In this document: piece after piece, positions 13,900 to 25,150 of the stretch
Layout: each line of letters starts with the position of its first letter
Numbering within the stretch: the first letter of the stretch is position 1
Source: Viscum album
Taxonomy: Eukaryota > Streptophyta > Magnoliopsida > Santalales > Viscaceae
Assembly (NCBI GenBank): GCA_963277665.1
Contig: OY728136.1
Coordinates: forward strand, 802,739,123-802,803,122
Direction of reading: 5' to 3'
DNA length: 64,000 bases
Translations under genes and position numbers: made by a program
The notes under the pieces: model-generated
Database searches by the model: none
What the model was told of the DNA's origin: nothing
Seen by the model: only the letters and a program-made list of their open reading frames with translations

Positions 13900-14745
13900 G
13901 GTCGGTCACTCCTACTACTGATGGCCATGACCACCACTAGAAAAAAAATGTCCTGATCCCTTTCCATAGGCTAGAGAGTTTTTGCATCTGGAGAAACGAG
14001 ATGTGAACGGCTGAGACCTACCCCTGGCTGAACAGAAACTCTTCTGCCCTGAAAACCAGGAACCCCAGACCACAACCTTTCTTCGTGCAGGATCATGAAG
14101 ATCCCCCTATCATGATGTTTCTAGACTGGAAAAATTCTCCATGACAACATCTGCCCTCGCCAACACCTTAATATATGTCTTCAGCATAAATGGGATGACC
14201 TGGTCCTAGATTTCTTGATGAAAAGCCTCTTCGAAATGCCTCGGCTTGGCCTCCTTATCTGGTAACAGGTATGAAGCATATCGTAAAAGGTTCCTGAAAC
14301 GGATTCCAAACTCTGTAATAGTAGATATCCCCTGTCTAAGGGTAATAAGCTCCTGGTGGCTAGACGCCTTCACAGTCGAAGAAAGGAACTCCACTCTAAC
14401 CTTTTCTCAGAACTCATTCCTTGAGATCGCTGATTCCTCACGATCCCCAAGGAACAAGAACCGCCACTTCCTCACTGCTCCACATAGTATCGTCACAGCT
14501 AAGGACACCCAGTGATCTTTCCGAGCACGGATCAAACTGAAGCCTATCTCGACCTCCTCCAACCAGTCTTCCGTGACTGAATCTGAAATGGATCCCTCGT
14601 ACTTTTGCAGACTCTGGCACTGAAACTCTCAAAGTGTCTTCCTCCAAGTTTCGTCTTCGTTAACCTCTACCCTACAACGATCTGCTGGAACAAACTGCTG
14701 GACATTTTATATGCAAACCTGATGAGGACATCGACATGGAGCCAT
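13900..14745 (-). pseudogene. Element 1 gag (broken)
   Basis: The frame starts at an ATG at 14745 (MAPCRCPHQ). It shows a retrotransposon gag core (EDWLEEVE near 14570; RVEFLSSTVKA and LLRYASYLLPDKEA at about 14390-14260) interrupted by stops. Gag forms the particle that packages element RNA. I could not find a clean CCHC zinc knuckle between the gag core and the protease; it has decayed or is absent. The frame agrees with the protease-RT frame downstream. Confidence 0.75.
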
Positions 14746-15116
14746 ACCTGTAAAATAAAAAACTGTTAGAGCTCCTAAACCTAGAATATGGAAGTCTCAA
14801 CATTAATTAATAAATTTCTTTTTATTCATTTTAGGTTAACCTATCCCAGGGTCTACCCATTCAAACACAAGCACAAAGAAGAATGACGCATGATCCTTTC
14901 CTAGGTCTCTACCCTGCAACTAGTATCATCTTGTTTAGTATCCATTGTAAACATAAAGGTCCATACATCAGATCATAGGGGGCCCTAAACGCCTATGTCT
15001 CACCTGGTCTCTAGTGATTACCTCACTTTCTAATCATGAATGACACCATTTCCCTACCAACCCATGCAACCTCACCTATGCCTAAATCCATGCTCCATCC
15101 TATCCTTCAACTAGAG
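14746..15116 (-). other. Element 1 untranslated leader
   Basis: This non-coding DNA lies between the primer binding site and the gag start. I see no open frame and no structure beyond being the expected leader. Confidence 0.6.
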
Positions 15117-15128
15117 CCTCTGATACCA
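15117..15128 (-). other. Element 1 primer binding site (initiator tRNA-Met)
   Basis: On the minus strand the sequence is TGGTATCAGAGG, three bases after the LTR end (GACA). It is complementary to the 3' end of plant initiator tRNA-Met except at the last position or so, and it sets the element's orientation. Confidence 0.85.
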
Positions 15129-15358
15129 CTCTGTCATGACCCCCTCCCCAAAAAGTGAACCCCTCCTGGGTTGGCAATGTGAGAAGGGAGATAATGGCCA
15201 CCAAGTCCCACCTCCAGTAGGCCCCAGGTTGGAGACTAGCACTGACGGTATATTAACACACAAATGAAAGGCATTACCCACTAAGAAAACACATATGAAA
15301 GAGAGAGATAATATCGACACCAATAAACTCCAACTCAGAACTGGAAATATAAAAGAAA

Positions 15359-16056
15359 CACAAGTAAACATATGGAATTTCATGCAAAAGTACTACAACA
15401 AAAAGGGGAAAGACTAAAAGTACCCAATAGAAGGTAAAATAGCTGCAACCACAAGGCCGAACAGATCCTGCAACCCCAAGCTAGTAGAAACCAGCTTGAT
15501 CTCTAGCCTTCTCCAAGTGACCTAAAAATAGTTTATATATACATAGGGTGGGTATAATAGTATACTCAGTAGGTTCTTCCCCGAAGCCTCTCGTGAAAAG
15601 GTAAAGAAAACATGCTAAAACATAGTGAACAAAAAGTGAAAGTAACTCATCACCTAAATAAGTATACTATGTTCCCAACCACAGCATGGCTACTCTCACC
15701 AAATAAACCCAAGCACACAAATGTAATGTCATGGAAAAGTACTAAAAAAAAGGGGAAAATTGTAATTACCTAAAAGAAAGTAAAATAGCTGCAACCACAA
15801 GACTGAATTGATCCTACAACCCCAAGCTGGTAGAAACCAGCTTGATCTCCAGCCTGCTCCAAGTGACCTGAAAAACAGGTTCTATATACATAGGGTGAGT
15901 ATAACAGTATACTCAGTAGGATCCTCCCCGAAGCCTATCGTGAAAAGGTAGTGAAAGCATGCTAAAGAACAATGAAAAACAACTGAAACAAACTCACCAC
16001 CTAAACAGGTTTACTATGTTCCCAACCTCACCATGGATACTCTCACCAAGTAACTC
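15359..16056. repeat. Tandem duplication inside the 5' LTR of element 1
   Basis: Unit one (15359-15714) and unit two (from 15715) run in parallel. Shared landmarks are AAAAGTACTA, AGCTGCAACCACAAG, CAAGTGACCT, ATACATAGGGTG, GTATACTCAGTAGG, CCGAAGCCT and TACTCTCACC. The 3' LTR has only one unit, so the duplication arose after insertion or during its replication. The units now differ at many positions, so it is not recent. Confidence 0.8.
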
Positions 16057-18339
16057 ATACAAGAATATGGCATATAACAAAGAATATCAAGGGGACCCCA
16101 CTACTACTTCCCCACTAGTTTGTTGATTTGCCCCAACGTCGCACGTCCTAAGCATCTATCTCCAAAAAGGCATGCCCGCAGACACCTGGGAAAAGCACAA
16201 CACCATCCTCACAACCAAAAGTAACTAGGTAGTTCCCAGGATCCACCACAGCCCGCATAACGTGTATCATATGTCGAGTATTATAACTCAAGCCATTAAA
16301 TCCCATACACTGAGTAAGGACCCTCAATACATCACAACCTATACACGTTACACCTATAGTAGTCCATATGATACTATATCCAAAATATATGTGTGTGAAT
16401 AACCACAAGCCATTACATCCCTCTACACACATATATGGGGAAAACTAACCATTGTGCCTAACGGCACAAGTATCTACCATGACAAGAGAGCAGGGCCAAA
16501 GGGGGTAGTCAACCATTCATCCTCCCACCTGAATGTTGTGGAAAACACCCAACCCCAGGGCTCAGAATCCACGGGGTGTAGGTTGCCCTTACTGACAGGG
16601 TGGAGTAGCGTATAGAAACAAAAAAAGTACAAATATACTATATCACACTACCATACTATGGGCATAACCTAGTCTTAGACACAACTACATCTAACGTCTC
16701 TCGGACTCCGGGCTGCCACTTCTAAGACAAGGAATCCTATATGCACACAACCATTTAAGAATCTTTATTAGATTACTTCATTCCTTTTTTTTCAGTTCCA
16801 CTTTATGTTAATTAATTCCTTAAACATTAATTAACCATAAAAAATTACACATTAAAGATTCCATTAACATCACACCCAAAATCCATTGTCCCATAAAAAT
16901 TACAACCTCTTCATTATGTTCCAGCAAACTCCAACCCCATGGGTTAACACCATTTATTCAATTATTCATTACATAACTACTTTCCCATATTCCTAGGAAT
17001 TCTAGAAAAGATTTCTATGCTAATAAACACAAGGGGGATCAACACGGTGAGTATATGTATAACCCGTCGAGTCTTTACCGCCTATAGCAAAAGCATAGAC
17101 CTGTTCACCATTGAGAAGATAAACACGGAAAGCACGAGGAATACCCTGTGTGTCTTCACCTCTTTCAAGAGAAGGGTAAGCAAGACCAGCTACCTTGAAA
17201 AGTGGGGAAAAGTAATGCAGATAAAAAACCAAAGAACCATCAAGCAACCAACAATCACATCGATCCCATTCCGTCAACCCAAATTTCCTCCCTGACACCC
17301 GCATAGATAAACCAAAGCATCTCGCCACTCTAGACATCATCTGCTGCCACAACCAAAAGGTCTCTATGCCCCCCACATATCACAACAACCATACAAGATC
17401 ACATCACAAAACAAGAAGTAGAAAATCCAACATCACATCAATTGAGCTCTTGGACCATTAACAAACAAGAGGGTAACTCAGAACCCTTCATGGAATTATC
17501 AAACAATCAAATCTTTAAACCATCATGAATTTAAAGATTTATAATCTATTGGTTCCCAAATCAGGATCCTAAATAGTAACCTATCATAAATGATTACACA
17601 TGCTTACTACGCCAATTTTATTTTCATCAAATCGCAACAAGAACCAGATTAGTTTTCATGCCACTTTACCTTTATCCCATAATTATCAATTAATCCCGAT
17701 TTATGTTCTTTACCGATTTCCATCATGAACAACCATCTAATCAAAGCAAGCATAAATATCTCACTATCTAGAGAAACAGGAGTCAATAACATACGAACAA
17801 TATCAATTTATTTATATGGTTAAAATATTTATTATGTCAATTCTATTTGTCATCCATGGGGATTAAACATTGTAACAATACAATTGCATCTAAAAGAAAG
17901 AGAAGCAACGAATCCCCTACCTTAATGGTTTTTGACGAAAACTCCAACAAACGAAGAACACACCAGAAATCCGGGTAGATTCTCCAGAAACCCGCCTTAG
18001 ATCTCTTATCCTAGAAAGGTCAAGACCAAAGATCGTCATATTTGACATCCACACAGTTAGATCTACCCATAACGGGTGTAGATCTAAGAAACTGAGGGAA
18101 GAGGATGAGTAGATCTATGTAGATCTAAGAAACAAACCTAGAACGATCACATACCTCAAGAAATCGGCTTCGATTCTCTAAGATAAGCCTTCATATCAAC
18201 TCCAAAATTCTTGGGAGAGGTTCTCCTACTTTCAAGGAATGGTAATCCCTAGTTATGGCCACTTACGGGCTTTAACGAACCATTTAGAGGCAAAACAAGT
18301 TAGATCCACTATTTTAGGATCTAATTTAATTTCCTGCAT

Positions 18340-18535
18340 GGTTAGTCCAAACGGTTTGACAAACCGTGCGCTAACCATGCATCAGCTACTGCCTCACCAA
18401 ACACTCCTATCATGGTTAGGACACATAGTTAGACAAACTGTGCACTAACTGTGTGTTAGCCACTGCCTCCAAGATAAACTATGCACGACCTACCCGCAAA
18501 TTTTAGGCAACCCGTGCATAGCTCGTGCAAAAGCT
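18340..18535. repeat. U3 repeats with AAACGGTTTGACAAACCGT palindromes (5' LTR)
   Basis: This is the counterpart of 9760-9960. Units of a GTTAGACAAACTGTGCACTAA type recur two to three times and contain short inverted arms. The order and number of units differ from the other LTR, which suggests unequal exchange or slippage. Confidence 0.5.
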
Positions 18536-18658
18536 ACATCCCGTTTGTTTTCCTTAAAAGTCCACCCAAACACATCCCCAAGTAACCTTAACCTCCTAGA
18601 ACACCTCTAACACTGCATTTTCACAATGTAATGGACTAAATAGGTCCATGAAATTACA

Positions 18659-19570
18659 CCCACCCTAAATTAAAAAAAATAAAAAAATACAAAGGGGTCC
18701 CTACCTTGAAAAATAGAAGATCAATAACTCCTTTCCCCAAAAAAATGGGTGGATGAGTAGAAGGAAAGACTCCGAGGAAAGATGGATCCATGACTGGAGA
18801 ACAGATGCTACTCCACATGGATGAAAGGTTTTGTGTGCAAGAATTTGAAAATAAGTAAAACACACTAGGAAGTGAAGATCTCGGGTTAGAAAAGCGAGAT
18901 ACTATATCAATGGAATAGAGATGTTTTCTAGGGCTAGTAAAGTCAGATCATGGTCAAGACCATGAGTTTTGACTATTTCAAATCCCTAAGATTGTTAGGA
19001 TATTAAATATATGAATAATATCATTTTAAAAAAATTTATAAAATCTAAAACTATATTTAAACTTGGTTTACATCAAATAAAAATTAAGAGGCTTGAAACT
19101 GGAAAAATAAGAAAAAGTTGGAAATAAATCTCTGATGGGTGAGTCACCGACACAAGTCACCGACAGTGAGTCACTAATGCCTTACCCACTAACACGATTC
19201 ACCAACACGACTCACCAACATGAGTATCTAATGTGACCCACTGGCAGAGAGTCACTGAAGTGACTCACTGACGCCACTCACCAAGGCCCGAACTACCAAT
19301 GTCTGACCTATCGATGCACTGACCTATCGAAACTGTGACCTACTGATTCCTAGAACTAACAAAATGATGACCTACCAATTCCATGAACTATAAATTCCCT
19401 AACCTATTGATTCTTAGAACTAATATCTTTATGACCTACCGACACCCTGACCTACCGATAGAAAAACTGGAATTTTGGAAATCTCTTAAAATGGGCTACT
19501 ATGCTTCCCAGAACACCCCAAACACTGGATTTTGACAAATTAATGGACCAGGGAGTTCTGGACCATTACA
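18659..19570 (-). repeat. Element 2 3' LTR, right segment
   Basis: This is the remainder of the LTR split by element 1. Its right end (AATGGACCAG...GGACCATTACA) is homologous to the end of element 1's LTR (AATGGGCTGG...GATCCATTACA), and decayed internal gag-pol of element 2 follows directly. The intervening sequence includes a minisatellite in U3. Confidence 0.7.
19138..19470. repeat. Degenerate minisatellite in element 2 U3
   Basis: About 20 short units of 12-16 bp occur. The left half is built on GACTCACCAACA/GAGTCACCGACA and the right half on CTGACCTACCGAT with TAGAACTAA spacers. It occupies the same U3 position as the different palindromic repeats of element 1, so the two related families carry unrelated repeat arrays at one LTR site. 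Confidence 0.75.
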
Positions 19571-20079
19571 TCATATACCTCGCAAACTATTTTCCCCATA
19601 TATAATTAAAAAAAACCAGGCGAATGAGGGTTCTGAACAATGACCATGTAAGATAACTTTCAATGATAAACCACCCACTGTTTTTTCAAAGATTGAGTGA
19701 AACCTCAATATCCAAGAACACATCCTCTAACATTTACTAACCGAAAAATCCATAAGATATCCCACACAAGAACTAACTTTTGACACATTAATTAGGAAAT
19801 TCCTTCCTCTGTACCAAGATACTATCCACTCTAGGGTGGAACGACTCACCCACACAGTTTTAATAACATATTAATTAATGTATCTTGATTAGGAATATGG
19901 TCTCCCCCTTTTCACTTGTTAGGAATTCATCTTACACTATGTAATAAGGTAGTAAAAATTCTTATAGAAAACATGGTTTAACCAATACATCATAATCAAA
20001 AACACAAAAGAAAAACATAAAACTACATTGGGTATTGGGAACACATCTATGTGTCCTTTTCCCTTGTACTCTGCTCCAG
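19571..20079 (-). other. Element 2 3' untranslated internal region
   Basis: This decayed non-coding DNA lies between the end of pol and the 3' LTR. No separate gene or clear polypurine tract is seen. Confidence 0.45.
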
Positions 20080-23000
20080 GACACCATGCCCCCACAACAA
20101 ACAAACAAGCAGAATAGTCTATCAATGAATCAACTTCTCTCAGTGATCCTGGATCTCCACTAGCTGATCCACAAATGTTGCATCAACCATGATATCTAAA
20201 TATTTATAGTCAATGACATGGAGTCATTATGAATATACTAATGAAGCTGGGAGACATAAAAGACATCGCACATCCTCTCAAACTGTGGTGGAAACTCCAA
20301 CTATTATTCCATTACACCGACTCTCTCCAACACCTTGAAGGGTATGATGAACCTCGAAGGAAGCTTTCTCCCTCATATAATTCTTATCTACCCACAATGA
20401 GGGGAAAAATTCTATAACACGTGGCCTCCAACCTCAATCTATGAGGTCCTCCTCCTATGATCATTATATGACTTCTACCGATCATATTCTTCCTTCATCC
20501 TCTCACAGAAAAGCTGATTATTCTTTGTCAAACTATGCACCACATCCAGAAAAAGAACAGATGTCTCCCCAACTTTTATCCAGCACAATGGTTAATGAAA
20601 TAGTCTCCCATTTATGGATTTTTATGGATATATACAAATAAAATTCTGATAGATATTATTGTAATCAAAATATACCAACGGTAGGTGTTGCAGCCAAGAC
20701 CCACCAAAATCCAAGACGCATGCCTGCAAAATTTCTTCTAACATCTGGATTGTCTGTTTTGTATACCCAACTATCTAAGGGTGGAAAGCTGTGTTGGGGT
20801 ATACCTGAGTCACAAACTCCTGTTGCAATCCCTTCTAGACACACAAGGTAAAACACGTATCCCGATCTGAGATGATGTATCACAAAACTCCATGAAACCT
20901 CACTATGCATCCACATACATCATGTACAAGGCATCCACTGCAAACATTCTTTGATTTCCAAAAAGTGTGATGACTTCATCACTCAATACACTACTACCTA
21001 GATAACACCACAACCTCCCTGAGCCTTGGGTAGTCCTGTGACAAAATCCATTGATATGTCAACCCACTTCCACTAAAGGGAATCTAGGGGATGTAATAAG
21101 ACACCAGGATCATGGTGGTCAGACTTCATCTACTAGAACAATAATAATCATGCTACAAACTCTACCGATAGGGATGAGATATGAAACTCAAGGATAAATC
21201 CCTCATGCATTACCACTAGAAAAAATAGATTCTTATAAGACAACGTATGATTTTGACCATCCTTTAACCACCCCTTTGGACCATCACCCTAGTCAAATCA
21301 ATCACACGTCAGCATGCCTCCAACTATCCCAACTATGAATCCCCCACCTGCTGCATCAGAGATGACTGCACCTTCATCTAAAACCAATAGTCTATACCTC
21401 CATCCATTCCTAAATCTAAGTGCAAGGTTTCCAACTCTTCCATCACCCTCCAAGAATTCACAGATTCTCAAATTACCTCCTTCTGTGAGTTCATTCTCAA
21501 TTCATCGATTACAACATTCCCCTTTCCGGAGGTGTAAGAGATCTAAAAATCATAGTCCTGAAGAAACACCATCCACCTCAGTTTTGTCAAGTTCAGTTAT
21601 GAGAGAAAAAATATATACCTCCTGATCTTGTGATATGTGATGAATATAATGTGCATTCTAATAAGGTAATTTCACTACAACATCAGTGTGAACATGACTT
21701 CCACTATCTCCAGATCATGGGTTGCATAGTTATATTCATTTTAACGTAAATGACTAGACCCAACAGAGATCACTTCCCTTTGCTTCATCAGCACATATGC
21801 TATTCCTAGACAGGAAGCATCACAAATCACCTCGATCAACACCCCTTTCTATGGAAACTAGATCAATGTATTACTGACTAACATTACCTTTAAATAGAAA
21901 AAAATGCTTGGAACTACTCACTCCATACAAAATCATGTCCTTTTCTGGCCAAATCCATAAAAGGAGCTACAGAAGGAGATAAATCAGGTACAAATAACCT
22001 GTAATAGCCTTCCAATCATAGAACACTGTGAACTTCCACCAAATTATTGGGTTCTATCCAAGAAAAAAATTCCCCAACCTTCGATGGGTCCACTAATATC
22101 CCCTGACGAGATACCACATTTCCAAGGAAGTGCACCTAGTATGTCCAAAATATGAAATTTGAAGTCGTTCCATATAACTGATGCTGTTGAAGGACCTCTA
22201 GGACAGTTTAGAGAAGATCGTTATTCTCCTCCATTGAATTCAAGTATAACAAAATTTCATTGATGAATAAAATGATGAACTGGTCCAAAATCTCCTGAAA
22301 TATGGAGTTCACAACTCTCATGAACATGGATGATGCGTTTGTAACACCAAAAGGAATTTCCATGAACTCGAAGTGCCCAGACCTTCACCTAAAAGAATTA
22401 TTCGGGGTTTCACCCTTCTTCACCCAAAAACGATGATACCCAGACCACATATCGATCTTAGAAAACTGACTTGCTCCCCTCAGTAGGTTGAAAAGATCGT
22501 CTATACTTGGGATAGGGTAATGGTTCTTGAATTTCTTATGAATAAACATCTAGTAGTCTATAAACAACGTCAAACAACTGTCTTTCTACTTTTTAAACAA
22601 GACTGAAGCAGCCCAAGGTGACACACTGAGCTAGATAAATTCATTTATCATTAAATCATTAATCTAGATATGTAAATCCCACAGCTCATAAGGAACTATC
22701 TAATAAGGATCCATCAAAATTAGACTAGCATCGGGTTTTTATTCTATCCAAAACTCAACATCACATCGAGGGGGTATAGTCACAACATCCTTGAGATATC
22801 ATCTACAAACTCCATGAAAACTTATGGAACCTCCACCATCTTAGCATCCATATATTCCATTGACATCTCAGCCAACAAGGAAAGAAGAATCTCTACATGC
22901 CAGCTACACACCTGACAACTCCACTCTCTAACAAAATCTACATGCTGGCCATCCACATCTGAAAACATGACCCTCATCCTGAATCAATCAATGAAAACAT

Positions 23001-24389
23001 ACATGGAAAAAAACTAGTCGATGACATGGATGACACTGTATCGCTACATCTATAGCAGAAAGAGATCCCCATTTGACTGATGCGGCCCCAACATCAGTCT
23101 AAATCCCTAAAAAACATTAAAAAAGTAGGTCTGAACTCTAACTAGAGTAATCAACACAAGGGGATATAATGTCTCTCTAGGTATAGTCCCAGGGAATGGG
23201 CTAGATTGTGTGAAATGACGGAGTGAGAAACACTTCAATAATACAAATCAAAAGCAAGAGTACTAAACACATTGATCAAACCTTGAACAATATCTGGGCC
23301 CGCTGGAACTACTACCTCTATAGCATTCAATTGACAATACCTAGATCTGCTTACCCTATACTATGGACTTAATCCTCAATGATGTCTTGGTTGAGGTCCT
23401 TGAGGAGAACACTAAGGTTGTACTCCACTTGCTTTGTCCCCCCTCGGTGGAGCTGGATCCCACTGTCCCAACTGCTGAAATATTCTCACTGGAAACAGCT
23501 ATTGAGGAGGGCACCGAGCCTTCCCACCTCCACCATACTGAGCTCAAACTGGGAACTCACTCTGAAGGTTCCCATGAAATCCACAAGAAAAATACCTCAT
23601 CCCCATACCTATGGTAAATTCATGTGTATTAGAAGGTCGAATCTAAAACTGCTGAGGTGGACTCCCCGCTAGTTGAAGCCATGATGGCCCTAGCTCCTAA
23701 GACATACTGATAGAAACAATGCCCTTTTTAGAACACTATTGGCTCCCCTACCATGAAATACCTCCTCATGAGTGCATCCTCTAAACCGATTCCTCCTCCT
23801 TCTGGACCTCTAGATATGTCAACAAGGTGAAGGTAGTAATTGCATACTAAATAGAAGGACAAAGTGCCTCCTCTAAGGATCTCTCCCAATAATCCTCATC
23901 TGGAAAGTGATCTGGAGAAAAGTGAAGGAGATCCTTGAAATTGTTCCCGAGTTCCCATACTGACATACTCTCCTACTGGAGGGATATCGAATCCTTCCTC
24001 TTCCAGGCCTTCATAGTCAATGAAAGGCATTCCGCCTGGAAGTCCTTCTCAAAATCGAACAACATAACCTTAGTCTCCACACTCTCCCTCAGGTATAGCA
24101 TCCACCACTGATGCATAAAACCCAATATCTAGCTTACAACTAGAGGATCCCAACACTCCATCTGGTCTTGGATCAATCTGAAATTGATCACCAGCTTCTC
24201 AAGAAAACTCTCCATTTCTATGTCTGAAATGATGCCTTCGTACTTTCCCAGAGTTTGCTGCTAGAAAGCACGAGGTGTCTTCTGCCACTGGTCATCCTCC
24301 CCCACTAGGTCAACCCTCCATCGATCAGTTGGGTCGTCTTAATGAGCCTCCAATTATTATACTACATGTGAACAATGACTAGGTTTCAT
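20080..24389 (-). pseudogene. Element 2 gag-pol remnant (Tekay-like, heavily decayed)
   Basis: The minus-strand remnant starts at an ATG at 24389 and has gag-like sequence to about 23750. RT lies at about 22700-22000 (SPWAASVLF near 22600; SIDDLFNLLRGASQFSKID near 22470). The catalytic YIDD box reads FINE at 22256-22267, so both catalytic aspartates are gone. Further RT/RNase H similarity runs to about 21400. A chromodomain-like VEIQDH segment lies near 20140. Stops are dense and frames shift. It is the same family type as element 1 but far more decayed, in keeping with element 1 having inserted into it later. The boundaries of gag and integrase are approximate. Confidence 0.75.
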
Positions 24390-24762
24390 AGCCAAAAAGT
24401 AAATAGGGAATTTCTAAGCTCAAGTATTATAGAATTTATTTATGAATAATTTCAACTCATTTTTTATTTTAATTTCCCAATAACTATCAAAATAAAAAAT
24501 AACACATGTAAACATGATAAATTTACCCTTACTAGGGTATCTAACCGCAAATAATGTATCCTCACATGGTCATTCGGTAATATCTGATTCGTTGCATTAG
24601 ATCATGGGTGACCTTAAAATCCCATGTACTAACATGTCTTCCCTAGCCTATGTCATGCACCAAGATTAACTGACACTTTTTCTCTACCATCCCAGGAAAT
24701 ACTCATTATACCTAACTCTAAACCCCATCATATATCTCAACCAGCAGCCTTTTAAAAAATTC
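24390..24762 (-). other. Element 2 untranslated leader with decayed primer site
   Basis: This non-coding region lies between gag and the 5' LTR. The position where a tRNA-Met primer site should lie (about 24745-24760) reads AGCAGCCTTTTAAAAAA on the plus strand. Only AGCCT still fits, so the site is lost. Confidence 0.5.
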
Positions 24763-25150
24763 TTTCATGAACCACCTTCGTCAAGATGAGGGAAGGTATA
24801 GAAAACTATCATGATCTTCCTTCATTAAGATGAAAAATAGATAATGACCCACCAAGTCCCACCTCTAGTAGGCCATGAGGGGATACCATCACCAAGGGTA
24901 TAAAAATATCCCAAAATAGGATTCATTACCCTTTTTATAGTAACTATGATCCAGCGATAAGAAATATCAATATAAAAAAACTCCAAGATATATATATAAA
25001 CAAATCCAAAATGCTTCCCACATGCATGTTTATGTAAAACTGTTAGAAATACAATAAAATTCTCTGAAGTAAATACCAAAAGAATAAAGCTATGTAGCAA
25101 CACAAAAACTATCCCAACACTTGATCTAGTAAGGTCCCACACATTCTGCT
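24763..25150 (-). repeat. Element 2 5' LTR fragment
   Basis: Homology to 4694-5085 is clear in block order (TCAAGATGAGGGAA, AATGACCCACCAAGTCCCACCT, AAGGGTATAAAAATATC, ATTACCCTTTTTA, GTAAATACCAAAAGAA). It stops at about 25150. About 2.6 kb of LTR is missing on this side. Confidence 0.7.

Larger units (their letters stand above)
6850..18658 (-). mobile_element. Element 1: complete but defective Ty3/gypsy Tekay-type chromovirus
   Basis: The minus-strand element has a 3' LTR at 6850-10082, internal DNA at 10083-15131 and a 5' LTR at 15132-18658. On the minus strand the LTRs begin TGTAATGG or its decayed form and end GGTCATGACA. The flanks read CCCAT (6845-6849) and CCCAC (18659-18663), a 5-bp target duplication with one change. 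A primer site complementary to initiator tRNA-Met follows the 5' LTR. Gag, protease, reverse transcriptase, RNase H, integrase and a C-terminal chromodomain-like region appear in Ty3/gypsy order but carry many stops and at least one frameshift. The LTR starts differ at about 15% of positions by eye. Confidence 0.9.
15132..18658 (-). repeat. Element 1 5' LTR (3,527 bp)
   Basis: This is the direct repeat of 6850-10082. It is about 294 bp longer, mainly because of an internal tandem duplication at 15359-16056. Its right end, AAATTACA, abuts the CCCAC half of the target duplication. Confidence 0.9.
4694..25150 (-). mobile_element. Element 2: old Ty3/gypsy (Tekay-like) retrotransposon, split by element 1
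   Basis: This is a minus-strand LTR retrotransposon. Its 3' LTR lies on the left in two pieces (4694-6849 and 18659-19570) because element 1 inserted into it. The internal region is 19571-24762, and a truncated 5' LTR lies at 24763-25150. The left and right LTRs share a recognisable order of blocks (for example AATGACCC, CCACCTC, AGTAGGCC, AAGGGTATAAAAATAT, GGCATTACCC) but are strongly diverged, so this is the oldest dated insertion here. The internal length (about 5.2 kb) matches element 1 (about 5.05 kb). Coding capacity is lost. Family assignment rests on the gag-pol remnant. Confidence 0.75.
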
